From Bryobacterales bacterium (lineage in GTDB: Bacteria; Acidobacteriota; Terriglobia; Bryobacterales; Bryobacteraceae): a stretch of DNA of 37,821 bases. Below the pieces are notes generated by a model. It saw nothing but the letters and a program-made list of their open reading frames with translations, was not told the origin of the DNA and made no database searches. The DNA lies in NCBI GenBank assembly GCA_025463005.1, contig JAOAPR010000157.1:1-37821 (forward strand). The letters run 5' to 3'. This document shows positions 20,783 through 29,562 of the stretch, in pieces (position 1 is the stretch's first letter; each line of letters begins with the position of its first letter). The position numbers and the translations under genes are program-made.

Positions 20783-21811
20783 TCACTTGCCGCGATAGTG
20801 GCTCACGTCGTTGTTATTCTCGTTGCAGATAAACTCCATAATCTCTTCCTCAGGCGGGGCGAGTGTCGCGGTGAACGTTCTCTTCCATGCGCCGGTGAAC
20901 GCTTCGGAATCCTCCATAGTGATTTCGACCTCGATATGCCCGTAATCGGGCCGGCGGATGCGTTCGACCGTGTGCAGTTTTTCCGTATGAGGAATACCGG
21001 AGAGCGAAAGCCAGCTTTTGTCGTTGTAGCCCGTGGTGTCGATCACCAGCGTGTCGCCCTCCCACCGGCCGATCGAGTGTCCCTGCCAGGAAGGATTCGG
21101 ATCCGCCGGGTGGCGCCGGCCATCCAGGAAAATCTGCCGGACGCCCGGAGTGTCCGACTCATGCATCACCACGATGAGCGAAGGAGTCTGGACGAATTTG
21201 TACGGGAACGCTCGAGTGATCGGCGCCGCATTGGCCGGCAGGCAGAACCCGCCGGGATAGTCTTTCGAATTATTTTCCATGCGCTGGCGAAGGAGTTCCG
21301 CGGCCCAGGGCTGCAGCGGCGGCGGAGGCGTCTCCGGGTTGTACACGTTGATCCAGATGCCGGAGAGATCCGGTTTGCCTTCGCGGGTGCGCGGCGTAGC
21401 ACCGCTGGGTACGGCGGCGCGCTCCCGGAACTCGTTCAGCAGGAGAATGGGGTCGTCTCCCAGCGTCCCCAGGTTTGCTCCCCACGGTAGATGGACGTCG
21501 AGGCGGCGCGACTCGCGCGCTCGGACGACGACATTCGGCTGGGTGAAAGAACCGTACTGGCAGCAAGGCATGAGGACAGCGAGATCGTAAGTTCCCGGAG
21601 GCAATGTAAGCGTAAATTCGCCCGTGGACGAACCGGTTCCGCGCACCACCGCGTTGCTAGCGGAGTTCTTAGCCTGAATTAAGGCGTCCTTTACCACGCC
21701 CCCGTCCGGGTCGGTGACGATGCCTGTGATCGTTCCCGATTGCGCGAGAGCAACGGCGCGCATAAATACGATCCCCGCCAGGAAGGCATTCAGCGTTTTC
21801 ATGGGATTCAT
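20783..21811 (-). CDS. Exported protein with carboxypeptidase-regulatory domain
   Basis: A 342-residue protein with a signal peptide ('LNAFLAGIVFMRAVALAQ'). The carboxypeptidase-regulatory/CNA-B-like sandwich at ~25-105 shows 'GTITGIVTDPDGGVVKDALI' and 'GEFTLTLPPGTYDLAVLMPC'. It is followed by a ~220-residue region common in acidobacterial proteins: 'GKPDLSGIWINVY', 'FVQTPSLIVVMHESDTPGVR', 'IFLDGRRHPADPNPSWQGHS', 'IGRWEGDTLVIDTTGYNDKS', 'ERIRRPDYGHIEVEITMEDS'. This part looks like a lipocalin-like beta fold, but its function is unknown to me. The start is uncertain (21838, 21811 or 21802); 21811 gives a normal signal peptide, 13 bases past the dnaE2 stop. Confidence 0.75.
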   Translation of the reverse strand: MNPMKTLNAFLAGIVFMRAVALAQSGTITGIVTDPDGGVVKDALIQAKNSASNAVVRGTGSSTGEFTLTLPPGTYDLAVLMPCCQYGSFTQPNVVVRARESRRLDVHLPWGANLGTLGDDPILLLNEFRERAAVPSGATPRTREGKPDLSGIWINVYNPETPPPPLQPWAAELLRQRMENNSKDYPGGFCLPANAAPITRAFPYKFVQTPSLIVVMHESDTPGVRQIFLDGRRHPADPNPSWQGHSIGRWEGDTLVIDTTGYNDKSWLSLSGIPHTEKLHTVERIRRPDYGHIEVEITMEDSEAFTGAWKRTFTATLAPPEEEIMEFICNENNNDVSHYRGK

Positions 21812-21824
21812 CTTAACTCGACGG

Positions 21825-24800
21825 TTAATGGAAGTCATGTGAACTAGTGCCGATCTCGAGAGGGTTCGCCAGCGGAGAAACGCGCTCTGCCAGAATGTGG
21901 ATCACGCTGTCTACGTTCTGCATTCGGCCTTCCACCATCACCCAAGGATGAGTGAGAATGTCCCGTCGCTGCTTTTCAAAAATATCCGGCATGATCACTA
22001 CATTCGAAATACCAGTCTCATCTTCCAGGCTCATGAAGGTGATCCCTTTGGCGGTGCCGGGGCGTTGACGCACGATAACATTGCCTGCCACGCGTACGGT
22101 TCGTCCATTGGCGATGGAAGGGAGTGCGGCCGCGGGAGTCACTCGCAGCCTGTCCATTTCGGCTCGCCGGTATGCCATGGGATGCTTGCCAATCGTCATT
22201 CCGGTGCCAATGCTGTCGGCTATCAGACGCTCTTCGATGGTCATGGGCCGCAGCGGAGATTCGGGCGCTGATTCAGGAATGCCGTGCAGGAGTTCCCCTG
22301 CAGGTCGAAACGCTCGTGAAGCATTCCACAAGGCATTTCTACGATGTTGCGCACCAATGGAGTTGAGTGCGCCGAGTGCCGCCAGTTGATTGAATTCTTC
22401 TTTGTTCAGTTCCGGCACGCGCCGTGCGAAATCGTCAATGGTGGAGAAGGGTTGCCTGCTGACGATCGCCTCAGCGGCCTGACGACGCAATCCGCGAACG
22501 TAATTCATGCCTAGCCGCAGTTGGAAATCTTCTACGGTGCAAACGCTTCCAGAACGATTGATATCCACGGGCAACACACGCAAGCCGTGGCGTTGCGCGT
22601 CCTTGACCAGGGTCGAGGCATGGTAAAAACCCATCGGCTGATTGTTCAGCAAGGCACAAGTAAATGCGGCCAGATAGTACGTCCTCAGGTACGCGCTGGC
22701 ATAGGCGATCAAGGCAAAGCTTGCTGCGTGCGATTCCGGAAAACCGAACGAAGCGAAAGAGGTGATCGCTTTTACGATTTTGTTCTGGGTCTCGCCTATA
22801 ATCCCCCTTTTATCCATTCCAGCCCGCAGCTTGATCTCAATCTCATTCATGCGCTTTTCCGAGCGCTTGAAGCCGAATGCGCGGCGCAGTTCTTCCGCCT
22901 CGCCTCCCGTGAAATTTGCGGCAGCCATTGCCATACGCAGCAATTGCTCTTGAAACAGAGGCACACCTAGCGTGCGCTCTAGGATTTCATTCAAGCAGGG
23001 ATGCAGTGGCTCGGCCTTTTCTCTTCCCTGGCGTCGAGCGAGGTAAGGATGAGCCATCTTCCCTTCGATAGGCCCCGGCCGCACGATGGCGACTTGTACC
23101 ACGAGATCGTAAAAATTCTTCGGCTTCATTCGCGGCAGCGATGCCTGCTGTGCGCGGCTTTCTACCTGGAACAATCCGATGGTATCGGCGCGCTGAAGCG
23201 AGTCATACACTTTAGGATCGTCCGGCGGCAGGTTTCCAAGATCGACTTTCTCTCCGTGGTGCCGCTTGATGAGATCGATAGACTCTTCAAGCACGGCCAT
23301 CATCCCCAGGCCCAACAGATCCACTTTTACAAGGCCCAGGTCGGCGCAGTCGTCTTTATCCCACTGCACAACCACGCGCCCCGGCATCGTCGCAGGTTCC
23401 AAGGGCACCACGGAATCGAGCTGGCCCTGGCAAATCACCATCCCGCCTGAATGTTGGCTCAAATGGCGCGGCAGGTCCTGCAGCCCCACCGCCAGATCCA
23501 GAAACTTCCGTACCCGCCTGTCGGAGAGATCCAGGCCGGCTTCCCGAAATTGTCTTTCTGCTGTGTCGGTGGCATCTGTCCATCCCCACATGGGCACGAG
23601 TTTGGATAGTGTGCTAAGAGTCTGCTCATCAAAGCCCAGAACTTTGCCGGCTTCCCGTGCGGCGGACCTGCCTCGGTAGGTATTGACGTTCGCTGTCATA
23701 GCGGCGCCCAGCTTGCCGTACCGGTCGTAGACGTATTGAATAGCTTTCTCGCGTTGATCGCCGGAGGGAAGGTCAAGGTCGATGTCGGGCCACTCACCGC
23801 CGCGATTCTCAGATAGAAATCGCTCAAACAGCAGATTCATCTTTACAGGATCGATCGCCGTGATGCCCAGGGAATAACAAACGGCACTGTTGGCTGCCGA
23901 GCCACGCCCTTGGACCAGAATCCCTTGCTTCCTGCAATACTCAACAATGTCCCAGACGATCAGGAAATATCCCTGGAATCCCAGTTTTTCGATGAGAGCC
24001 AGCTCCTTTTCAATTTGCGGCCGAGCTTCTTCATAGCGGTCTCCGTAGCGGCGGCGGGCGTATTCTTCTGTCAGCTTTCGTAGAAAGCCGGCTTCATTCT
24101 GACCGGCGGGAACAGGATAATGCGGGAACTGGTATCCCAGATCGGCAAGAGTGAACTGGAGCCTGGAAGCCACGTGCAGCGTATTGGCAATGGCATCCGG
24201 CACGTCGGCGAACAAACGATTCATCTCCTCGGCGGACTTGGGATAACGTTCGGAATTGCGTTCCAGGAGCCGGCCTGCATTGACTAAAGTGGTATGGTTG
24301 CGCAGGCAGGTAAATACGTCGAGTCGTTCGCGATGATGAGGCTCGGCGTAGCACACGCCATTGGTGGCAACCAAAGGTAAGCGCAAGCTGCGCCCCAATT
24401 CAATTGCCGCCTGATTGCGAGCTTCTTCATCGCGGTGAAAGTGGCGCTGCAACTCCAGGTAGACATTTTTCGCCCCGAAGATTTGTTGGAGGCGCTCCAG
24501 GGTAGCGCGTCCTTCTTTCTTATGGAGCCCTTGCGCCAAAGGTCCATCTTCGGCTCCGGTCAAACATAACAATCCCTCTGAAAATTCGGCCAGCTCTTCA
24601 GGTGTTGCTGCGGGTTCATGTCCTGGCTTGGGATGCTTGGCTGTACGCAATTTCATGCGCGAGATCATGCGGCAGAGGTTCTGATATCCCCGCTGGTTGG
24701 TGATCAACAGTGGATAGCGAGCGCCGTCCGTGCAGGTGACTTCTGCGCCCAAGTGAGGGGCTAGCCCGGCTTTCTTCATGGCTTGATGAAAACGCGGGGC

Positions 24801-24944
24801 CCCATACACTCCATCGACATCGAGCAGTGCCATGCCAGGCTGCCCTAACTCGCTGCAACGAAAGGCGTAGTCTTCTGGAATGCACGCCCCGCGAAGGAAG
24901 CTGAAAGCCGAGCGGGCATGGAGTTCTACGTACGAAAAAGGCAT
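21825..24944 (-). CDS. dnaE2: Error-prone DNA polymerase DnaE2 (ImuC)
   Basis: A 1039-residue C-family polymerase of the length usual for DnaE2/ImuC (replicative DnaE is longer). The PHP domain at ~1-280 begins 'YVELHARSAFSFLRGACIPE', with 'ALLDVDGVYGAPRF'. The polymerase palm includes 'GRGSAANSAVCYSLGI' and the catalytic acids in 'WPDIDLDLPSGDQR' (~380-390). The finger and thumb motifs follow ('HLSQHSGGMVI', 'FQEQLLRMAM'), and an OB fold is at the C terminus ('VRVAGNVIVRQRPGTAKGIT'). It performs lesion bypass together with ImuA and ImuB after DNA damage. The ATG at 24944 is chosen by homology over a TTG at 24989 that would overlap imuA. It is divergent from imuA with 38 bases between starts. 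Confidence 0.93.
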   Translation of the reverse strand: MPFSYVELHARSAFSFLRGACIPEDYAFRCSELGQPGMALLDVDGVYGAPRFHQAMKKAGLAPHLGAEVTCTDGARYPLLITNQRGYQNLCRMISRMKLRTAKHPKPGHEPAATPEELAEFSEGLLCLTGAEDGPLAQGLHKKEGRATLERLQQIFGAKNVYLELQRHFHRDEEARNQAAIELGRSLRLPLVATNGVCYAEPHHRERLDVFTCLRNHTTLVNAGRLLERNSERYPKSAEEMNRLFADVPDAIANTLHVASRLQFTLADLGYQFPHYPVPAGQNEAGFLRKLTEEYARRRYGDRYEEARPQIEKELALIEKLGFQGYFLIVWDIVEYCRKQGILVQGRGSAANSAVCYSLGITAIDPVKMNLLFERFLSENRGGEWPDIDLDLPSGDQREKAIQYVYDRYGKLGAAMTANVNTYRGRSAAREAGKVLGFDEQTLSTLSKLVPMWGWTDATDTAERQFREAGLDLSDRRVRKFLDLAVGLQDLPRHLSQHSGGMVICQGQLDSVVPLEPATMPGRVVVQWDKDDCADLGLVKVDLLGLGMMAVLEESIDLIKRHHGEKVDLGNLPPDDPKVYDSLQRADTIGLFQVESRAQQASLPRMKPKNFYDLVVQVAIVRPGPIEGKMAHPYLARRQGREKAEPLHPCLNEILERTLGVPLFQEQLLRMAMAAANFTGGEAEELRRAFGFKRSEKRMNEIEIKLRAGMDKRGIIGETQNKIVKAITSFASFGFPESHAASFALIAYASAYLRTYYLAAFTCALLNNQPMGFYHASTLVKDAQRHGLRVLPVDINRSGSVCTVEDFQLRLGMNYVRGLRRQAAEAIVSRQPFSTIDDFARRVPELNKEEFNQLAALGALNSIGAQHRRNALWNASRAFRPAGELLHGIPESAPESPLRPMTIEERLIADSIGTGMTIGKHPMAYRRAEMDRLRVTPAAALPSIANGRTVRVAGNVIVRQRPGTAKGITFMSLEDETGISNVVIMPDIFEKQRRDILTHPWVMVEGRMQNVDSVIHILAERVSPLANPLEIGTSSHDFH

Positions 24945-24982
24945 TGACGTCCGATCCCAGTATAGGCGAAAATAAGGCGAAG

Positions 24983-25648
24983 ATGGCAAGTTCCGCTACC
25001 CTCCTTCGGGAACAGATTCAAGCCGCCCTGAGCTCTCGCTGCGAAGCTGCATTTCTGATTGAAAAAAAAGCAGCGGAAGAGACTCTGTCTTCGGTAGTGG
25101 AGGAGATTCCACGGGGAGCACTTACAGAAATCGCTGGACCAGCTTCTTCGGGGCGAACTTCGCTGCTCTATTCCTTGCTCGCCACTGCGTCCTCGGGGCA
25201 AGAATTTTGCGCTTTGCTGGATACCGGGGATACGTTCGATCCCGAGAGCGCTGCCGCGGCCGGAGTGCGCCTTTCGCAAGTGCTCTGGGTCCGTTGTGGA
25301 GGCAACGCAGAGCACGCGCTCAAGGCTGCCGATATGTTGGCTCAAGGCGGAGGCTTCGGATTGGTTGCTATCGATCTAGGGGATACATCGGAAAATGTTG
25401 TACGTCGTATTCCACTGGCTGCCTGGTTCCGTTTACGTCATGCCGTGGAGAACACCAGAACCGCGCTGGTTGTGATGGCGCAGCAGATTCACGCGCACTC
25501 CTGCTCCGCGCTCAAGATCGAACTCAGCCGCAGCCGCGCGTTATGGCGAGGCCAGCTTCCAGGTTGTCTTCTAAATGGATTGGAAGCTACAGCCCGCTGC
25601 ATCCGGAATCATCGCGCGCAGGAGCGCTCATTCACCATCTCGCGGTAG
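24983..25648 (+). CDS. imuA: ImuA, RecA-like mutasome protein
   Basis: A 221-residue RecA-fold protein of the ImuA/SulA-related family. An N-terminal helix ('LREQIQAALSSRCEAAFLIE') leads to 'IPRGALTEIAGPASSGRTSL' as a P-loop-like region, 'VLWVRCGGNAEHALKAADML' and 'GFGLVAIDLGD' as the Walker B strand. The P-loop is 'GPASSGRTS', with arginine in place of the usual lysine, as seen in several ImuA proteins. It works with ImuB and DnaE2 in damage-induced mutagenesis. The ATG at 24983 is preceded by AAGGCGAAG; a TTG at 24944 is unlikely. imuB starts four bases after its stop. Confidence 0.85.
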   Translation: MASSATLLREQIQAALSSRCEAAFLIEKKAAEETLSSVVEEIPRGALTEIAGPASSGRTSLLYSLLATASSGQEFCALLDTGDTFDPESAAAAGVRLSQVLWVRCGGNAEHALKAADMLAQGGGFGLVAIDLGDTSENVVRRIPLAAWFRLRHAVENTRTALVVMAQQIHAHSCSALKIELSRSRALWRGQLPGCLLNGLEATARCIRNHRAQERSFTISR

Positions 25649-25652
25649 TGGT

Positions 25653-26897
25653 ATGTTCGCGTGTCTGTATGCTCCCGGCAATCTTCCGCTATTGGTGGAA
25701 TGTGCCGGACATTTCTCTCCGCTCATTGAAGAAACGTCATCGGACACCGTTGTGTTCGATATCCGGGGTCTCCAGCGAATCTACGGTTCGGCTGAGCAAA
25801 TCGCGTCAGAGATCCAGCGCCGGGTAGGCATCACCGCCAATCTGGCACTGGCATCGAATCCGGATGCGGCTATCCATGCGGCACAAGCAATTCGTGGCGT
25901 AACGATTCTTCCTCCGGATCGTGCAGCAGCCATTCTTGCGCCCTTGCCGCCGTATCTGTTGGGTGGATCACCAGAGTTCGCTCGAACCTTGGATCTCTGG
26001 GGCGTCCGGACATTCGGAGAGTTTGCCGATCTGCCGCATTTGGGCGTGGCCGCGCGTCTAGGCGAAGAAGGCACTTATATGCAGCAACTGGCGCGCGGGG
26101 CGGGGCATCGCCAGTTACGTCTTCGCGTCGACCCAGTGGTATTCCGCCAGCAGCAAGAGCTCGAAGACTCAGTGGATCAACTGGAGCCCCTGCTGTTTTT
26201 GCTATCCCGTATGTTGAACGAGCTATGCGAGCGTTTGCGTTTTTATGGGCGATCCACCAATGAAATCCGTTTACGGTTGAAATTAGAACGCGCCCCCGGT
26301 CACACCACTACGCTACGCCTGCCCGTTCCCATGCTCGACGCCAGGGTGCTACTCAAACTGTTGCAACTGGAGTTGAACGACAGGCCTCCCCAGGCTCCCA
26401 TCGAGAAGATCCAACTCGAACTGATGCCTGTGGAGCCACGCACCACTCAACACGGCTTATTTCTGCCCTCGTCGCCGGAGCCGGAAAAACTGGAGATAAC
26501 TCTGGCCCGGATTCGCGGGATGGTTGGAGCGGAAAACGTCGGAGCAGCGGAATTGATGGATACGCATCGCCCGGATGCCTTTCGCGTGGGACCGCTTGTG
26601 GCCGCCAAAGGAATGGTGGTTCCCGCCCCTCCAAAATTGGCGTTCCGCAGATTCCGCCCGCCTTGTCCCGCGCAGGTATGGTGCGCCGACCAGGGCAAGC
26701 CCGCCAGGATTGTCTCGTCTAAAGGAGGAGGCCGGATTGTCGCCTGCGCCGGACCTTGGCGGACATCGGGCGATTGGTGGGCCAGCGAGATCTGGAGTCA
26801 CCAGGAATGGGATGTCGAGACGCAGAGCATGGGTGTGTCCCGCATCTATCACGATTATTTGCAGGGAGAGTGGTTTATCGAGGGCAACTACGACTAA
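25653..26897 (+). CDS. imuB: ImuB, Y-family polymerase-like protein
   Basis: A 414-residue protein related to Y-family DNA polymerases but, as in known ImuB proteins, without the full catalytic acid set: the first palm strand 'MFACLYAPGNLP' has no Asp where active polymerases do. The palm continues 'DTVVFDIRGLQRIYGSAEQI', followed by the HhH-like 'LDLWGVRTFGEFADLPHLGV' and the little-finger region ('ELCERLRFYGRSTNEIRLRL'). The C terminus 'GVSRIYHDYLQGEWFIEGNY' matches the ImuB tail, which is close in sequence to a small 'W...Y' motif of this family. It acts as the adaptor linking DnaE2 to the beta clamp. ATG at 25653, TAG-TGGT-ATG spacing from imuA. Confidence 0.88.
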   Translation: MFACLYAPGNLPLLVECAGHFSPLIEETSSDTVVFDIRGLQRIYGSAEQIASEIQRRVGITANLALASNPDAAIHAAQAIRGVTILPPDRAAAILAPLPPYLLGGSPEFARTLDLWGVRTFGEFADLPHLGVAARLGEEGTYMQQLARGAGHRQLRLRVDPVVFRQQQELEDSVDQLEPLLFLLSRMLNELCERLRFYGRSTNEIRLRLKLERAPGHTTTLRLPVPMLDARVLLKLLQLELNDRPPQAPIEKIQLELMPVEPRTTQHGLFLPSSPEPEKLEITLARIRGMVGAENVGAAELMDTHRPDAFRVGPLVAAKGMVVPAPPKLAFRRFRPPCPAQVWCADQGKPARIVSSKGGGRIVACAGPWRTSGDWWASEIWSHQEWDVETQSMGVSRIYHDYLQGEWFIEGNYD

Positions 26898-26923
26898 CCC
26901 GAAGTCCTGTGGGGGTCTTTATT

Positions 26924-27001
26924 TGGTCGGGCTGCCGGGATTTGAACCCGGGACCTCTTGCACCCCAAGCAAGCGCGCTAGCCAGGCTGCGCCACAGCCC
27001 G
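26924..27001 (-). tRNA. tRNA-Pro (GGG)
   Basis: The minus strand folds into a full cloverleaf. Acceptor CGGGCTG / CAGCCCG, D arm GCGC-N10-GCGC, anticodon arm CTTGC-TTGGGGT-GCAAG with anticodon GGG, five-base variable loop, T arm CCGGG-TTCAAAT-CCCGG, discriminator A. The 3' CCA is encoded (26924-26926). It is convergent with imuB, 26 bases away. Confidence 0.95.
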
Positions 27002-27065
27002 AATGTATCAGTCTACCACCTTGCCCGCAGTTTACCTCCCGCTTGCTCCGCGCTACCATCGCGGT

Positions 27066-27212
27066 ATGGAGCGAGACGGCATTCGGACCTGCGACTCCTG
27101 CGGCCAGACCATCCCATCCATGTCCAAGCTCGCCGTTCTTAAGGACGGCAAGGACCTTTGCCTCGCCTGCCAAATCCGCCTCGCCCAGATCGAAAAAGGA
27201 CTCCGGCATTAA
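27066..27212 (+). CDS. Small zinc-ribbon-like protein
   Basis: A 48-residue protein with two Cys-x2-Cys pairs ('CDSCG' at residues 8-11 and 'CLAC' at ~31-34) separated by a short basic linker ('LAVLKDGKDL'), the arrangement of a single zinc ribbon. The function is unknown; such peptides often bind nucleic acid or act as subunits. No good ribosome site is seen before the ATG, and a start at 27003 would sit directly against the tRNA gene. It ends nine bases before the M28 peptidase start, so the two may be cotranscribed. Confidence 0.6.
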   Translation: MERDGIRTCDSCGQTIPSMSKLAVLKDGKDLCLACQIRLAQIEKGLRH

Positions 27213-27221
27213 ATATCCCCG

Positions 27222-28850
27222 ATGAAACGACTTCTATTGCTCCCTCTTCTTGCTTTTTTGGGTGGGGGCCTCGCCTCTGCGCAGATGACGGAGGTCTCCG
27301 GCGAACGCATTCGCGCGCACGTCAAGTTTCTCTCGAGCGATCTGCTCGAAGGACGCGCTCCCGGCTCGCGTGGCGGCGACCTTGCCACCGAATACATCGC
27401 CACCCAGTTCTCTCTGCTCGGCCTGAAACCGGCCGGTGATCAAGGAACATATTTTCAGAAATTTGCCCTAGTCGGCGTCGAGCCGCAGCCCGATTCGCAG
27501 CTGACGTTCGCGCCCAACACCGGCCCCGCGACCTCGTTCAAGTGGCTCGACGAGTTCGTCGGCGTCACTTATCAGCAGCGCACCGATGCGCAGTTCGATG
27601 CGCCCGCGGTGTTCGTCGGGCATGGCATCGTCGCGCCCGAGTACAAGTGGGACGATTATCAAGGCATCGATGTGCGCGGCAAAGTGGTCGTGTTGTTCAC
27701 CGGCGAGCCGCCCTCCACCGATTCCAACTTTTTCACCGGCAAAGCCCTCACCTATTACGGCCGCTGGACCTATAAATACGAAGAAGCCACGCGCCATGGA
27801 GCCGCTGCTGTTGTGATCATCCACACCACGCCCACGGCCAGTTATGGCTGGGACGTCGTGCGATCTTCGTGGGGACGCGAAGATCAGGAAGTAAAGCTGG
27901 CCCCGGGTGACCCCGCGTTGGCGTTCGCCGGGTGGGTAACCAAAGACGTGGGCGAAAAGATCGCCGCCGTAGCCGGCAGCAGCGTGGATCAGCTTCTAAA
28001 ACGTGCGGATACGCCCGGCTTCCGCGCCATTGAGCTTCCCATGCGGATACGCGGACGCTCGCCAGCAAAGGTGCGCACGGTCGAAACCCGCAACGTTATC
28101 GGCAAGATTGAAGGCAGCGACGCCAAACTGAAAGAAGAAACTGTGGTCTTCAGCGCGCATTGGGATCACCTGGGCGTTGGCGAGCCGGTCAATGGAGACC
28201 GAATTTACAATGGCGCTCTCGATAATGCTTCGGGTTGCGGCATGTTGCTCGAAATCGCGCGGGCGTGGGCGGCTTTGCCCCAGAAACCGCGCCGTTCGGT
28301 GATTTTTGTAGCGGTCGCGGCGGAGGAGGCCGGCTTGCGCGGGTCTTATTATTACGGCCAACATCCCGTGGTTCCCCCCGGAAAGACCGCCGTCGGTCTC
28401 AACTTTGACATGTTGCTTCCTTACGGCCGGTCGCGCGATGTCACCGTGAACGGCGCGGAGCGGACGACCCTCTATCCCATCGTGCAGCAAGCGGCCCAGC
28501 GCATGGGGCTCACAATCGCTCCCGACCCGGAGCCAGAAGCCGGGCACTACTACCGCTCCGATCACTTTTCTCTCGCGCGGGTCGGCATTCCTTCGTTCTC
28601 CATCGATCGCGGCGAGGATCTCGTGGGCAAGCCTCCCGGAACCGGGCATAAATTGTACGAGGAGTTCGTAGAAAAGAATTACCATCAGCCCTCCGACGAA
28701 TATCACGAAGACTGGGATTTTGCGGGCATGGAGCAATACGCGCAATTCGGTTTGCTGATCGGTGTCAACGTTGCGAACTCGCCGAAGTTGCCCACCTGGC
28801 GAGCCGGCGATGAGTTTCTGCCCGCCCGTCAAAAGAGCGGCGTGAACTAA
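27222..28850 (+). CDS. Secreted M28-family zinc aminopeptidase
   Basis: A 542-residue exported metallopeptidase. It has a signal peptide of 20 residues ('LLLLPLLAFLGGGLASA|Q'). A PA-type insert lies at ~110-260 ('FVGHGIVAPEYKWDDYQGID', 'VRGKVVVLFTGEPP'). The M28 catalytic domain has the two-zinc ligands His313 ('SAHWDHLG'), Asp334 ('ALDNASG'), Glu369, Asp396 ('NFDM') and His448 ('RSDHFSLARVGIPSF'), with general base Glu368. It removes N-terminal residues or cleaves peptides in the periplasm or outside the cell. The gene stands before a long inverted repeat and the dcw cluster. Confidence 0.92.
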   Translation: MKRLLLLPLLAFLGGGLASAQMTEVSGERIRAHVKFLSSDLLEGRAPGSRGGDLATEYIATQFSLLGLKPAGDQGTYFQKFALVGVEPQPDSQLTFAPNTGPATSFKWLDEFVGVTYQQRTDAQFDAPAVFVGHGIVAPEYKWDDYQGIDVRGKVVVLFTGEPPSTDSNFFTGKALTYYGRWTYKYEEATRHGAAAVVIIHTTPTASYGWDVVRSSWGREDQEVKLAPGDPALAFAGWVTKDVGEKIAAVAGSSVDQLLKRADTPGFRAIELPMRIRGRSPAKVRTVETRNVIGKIEGSDAKLKEETVVFSAHWDHLGVGEPVNGDRIYNGALDNASGCGMLLEIARAWAALPQKPRRSVIFVAVAAEEAGLRGSYYYGQHPVVPPGKTAVGLNFDMLLPYGRSRDVTVNGAERTTLYPIVQQAAQRMGLTIAPDPEPEAGHYYRSDHFSLARVGIPSFSIDRGEDLVGKPPGTGHKLYEEFVEKNYHQPSDEYHEDWDFAGMEQYAQFGLLIGVNVANSPKLPTWRAGDEFLPARQKSGVN

Positions 28851-28852
28851 CA

Positions 28853-28916
28853 CCGAACCACGAGCGGTAGCGAGTGGCTGCGACCATTCGGCCGCTCACT
28901 GGCGTTCGCGGTTCGG
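28853..28916. repeat. Long imperfect inverted repeat
   Basis: Arms of about 26 bases starting CCGAACC and ending GGTTCGG, with a few mismatches that are mostly G-U pairs in RNA, around a ~12-base loop. It starts three bases after the M28 stop codon. It may act as a terminator or a REP/MITE-like dispersed element. No long T run follows. Confidence 0.6.
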
Positions 28917-28998
28917 AAGGCTTGCCCTGATGTCCGCACCGGTGTAAGGCGTATGCGGGCGAAGAAAAAGGGTAACTCGTTTCCCGTCAACAAATCTC

Positions 28999-29025
28999 TT
29001 GCAATCAGCAAGAAGCCGTTATAAA
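28999..29025 (+). promoter_or_regulatory. Possible sigma70-type promoter of dcw cluster
   Basis: TTGCAA (28999-29004) and TATAAA (29020-29025) with a 15-base spacer, just upstream of the MraZ box. The spacing is on the short side. Confidence 0.4.
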
Positions 29026-29033
29026 CTCGCTCA

Positions 29034-29059
29034 AGTGGCCTAATGTGGGCTAGAGTGTC
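29034..29059 (+). promoter_or_regulatory. MraZ box
   Basis: Three repeats GTGGC (29035), GTGGG (29045) and GTGTC (29055), each start ten bases apart with five-base spacers. MraZ operators are known as TGGGN-type repeats with five-base spacing, so this fits autorepression by the next gene product. The third repeat is degenerate. Confidence 0.7.
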
Positions 29060-29064
29060 ACGAA

Positions 29065-29553
29065 ATGGCCGATGTGCAGATCAACAACCTGGTGACGGCG
29101 GAGCCTCCCCATTCGATCGCCCAGGCGAGCATCGACGAAAAGGGTCGGCTGAAACTGCCGGCCGAGTTTCTGGAGTATCTGGAAGCGCTCAAGGTCACCA
29201 AGGTTTTCATCACGACACTCGATCAGCGTCAGGCTCGAATCTATCCGATCGCAGTGTGGAAAGTCAACGAAGAGCTGTTTCAGAATTCCGGGGAAAACGC
29301 GGCGGCAGCCGAACGGCTGGCGTTCCTGGCGAAGGTCTTCGGCGGCGACGCCGAGATCGACAAATCGGGACGGGTGCTGCTGCCGGCCAAGCTGCGCGAA
29401 GTCTTGGACCTGGAAAAACAGCCGGTGTGGCTGGATGTGTATCACGGCCGGATCAATGTGGTCACCAAGAAGATTTACGACGAGCGGATGCAGCTAGCGC
29501 AAGCCAGCCAGCCCGAGGATTTGAAGACGCTCGAAAAAATGGGACTGAAATAG
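29065..29553 (+). CDS. mraZ: Transcriptional regulator MraZ
   Basis: A 162-residue AbrB-like regulator with the two MraZ half-domains: 'SIDEKGRLKLPAEFLEYLEA' (~22-41) and 'EIDKSGRVLLPAKLREVL' (~96-113), each with the conserved D-x-K/S-G-R-x-x-L-P motif. MraZ forms rings that bind repeats upstream of its own gene and repress the division and cell-wall cluster. The ATG at 29065 is six bases past the operator-like repeats, so the message may have a short leader. The N terminus ('MADVQINNLVTAEPPHS') is longer than in E. coli. It is the first gene of the dcw operon. Confidence 0.92.
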   Translation: MADVQINNLVTAEPPHSIAQASIDEKGRLKLPAEFLEYLEALKVTKVFITTLDQRQARIYPIAVWKVNEELFQNSGENAAAAERLAFLAKVFGGDAEIDKSGRVLLPAKLREVLDLEKQPVWLDVYHGRINVVTKKIYDERMQLAQASQPEDLKTLEKMGLK

Positions 29554-29562
29554 TGGTTATGT

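Noticed and set aside
24945-24982. LexA/SOS box or sigma70 promoter between dnaE2 and imuA
   Set aside because: TTGACG and TATAGG are present but only 11 bases apart, and no known LexA palindrome is visible.
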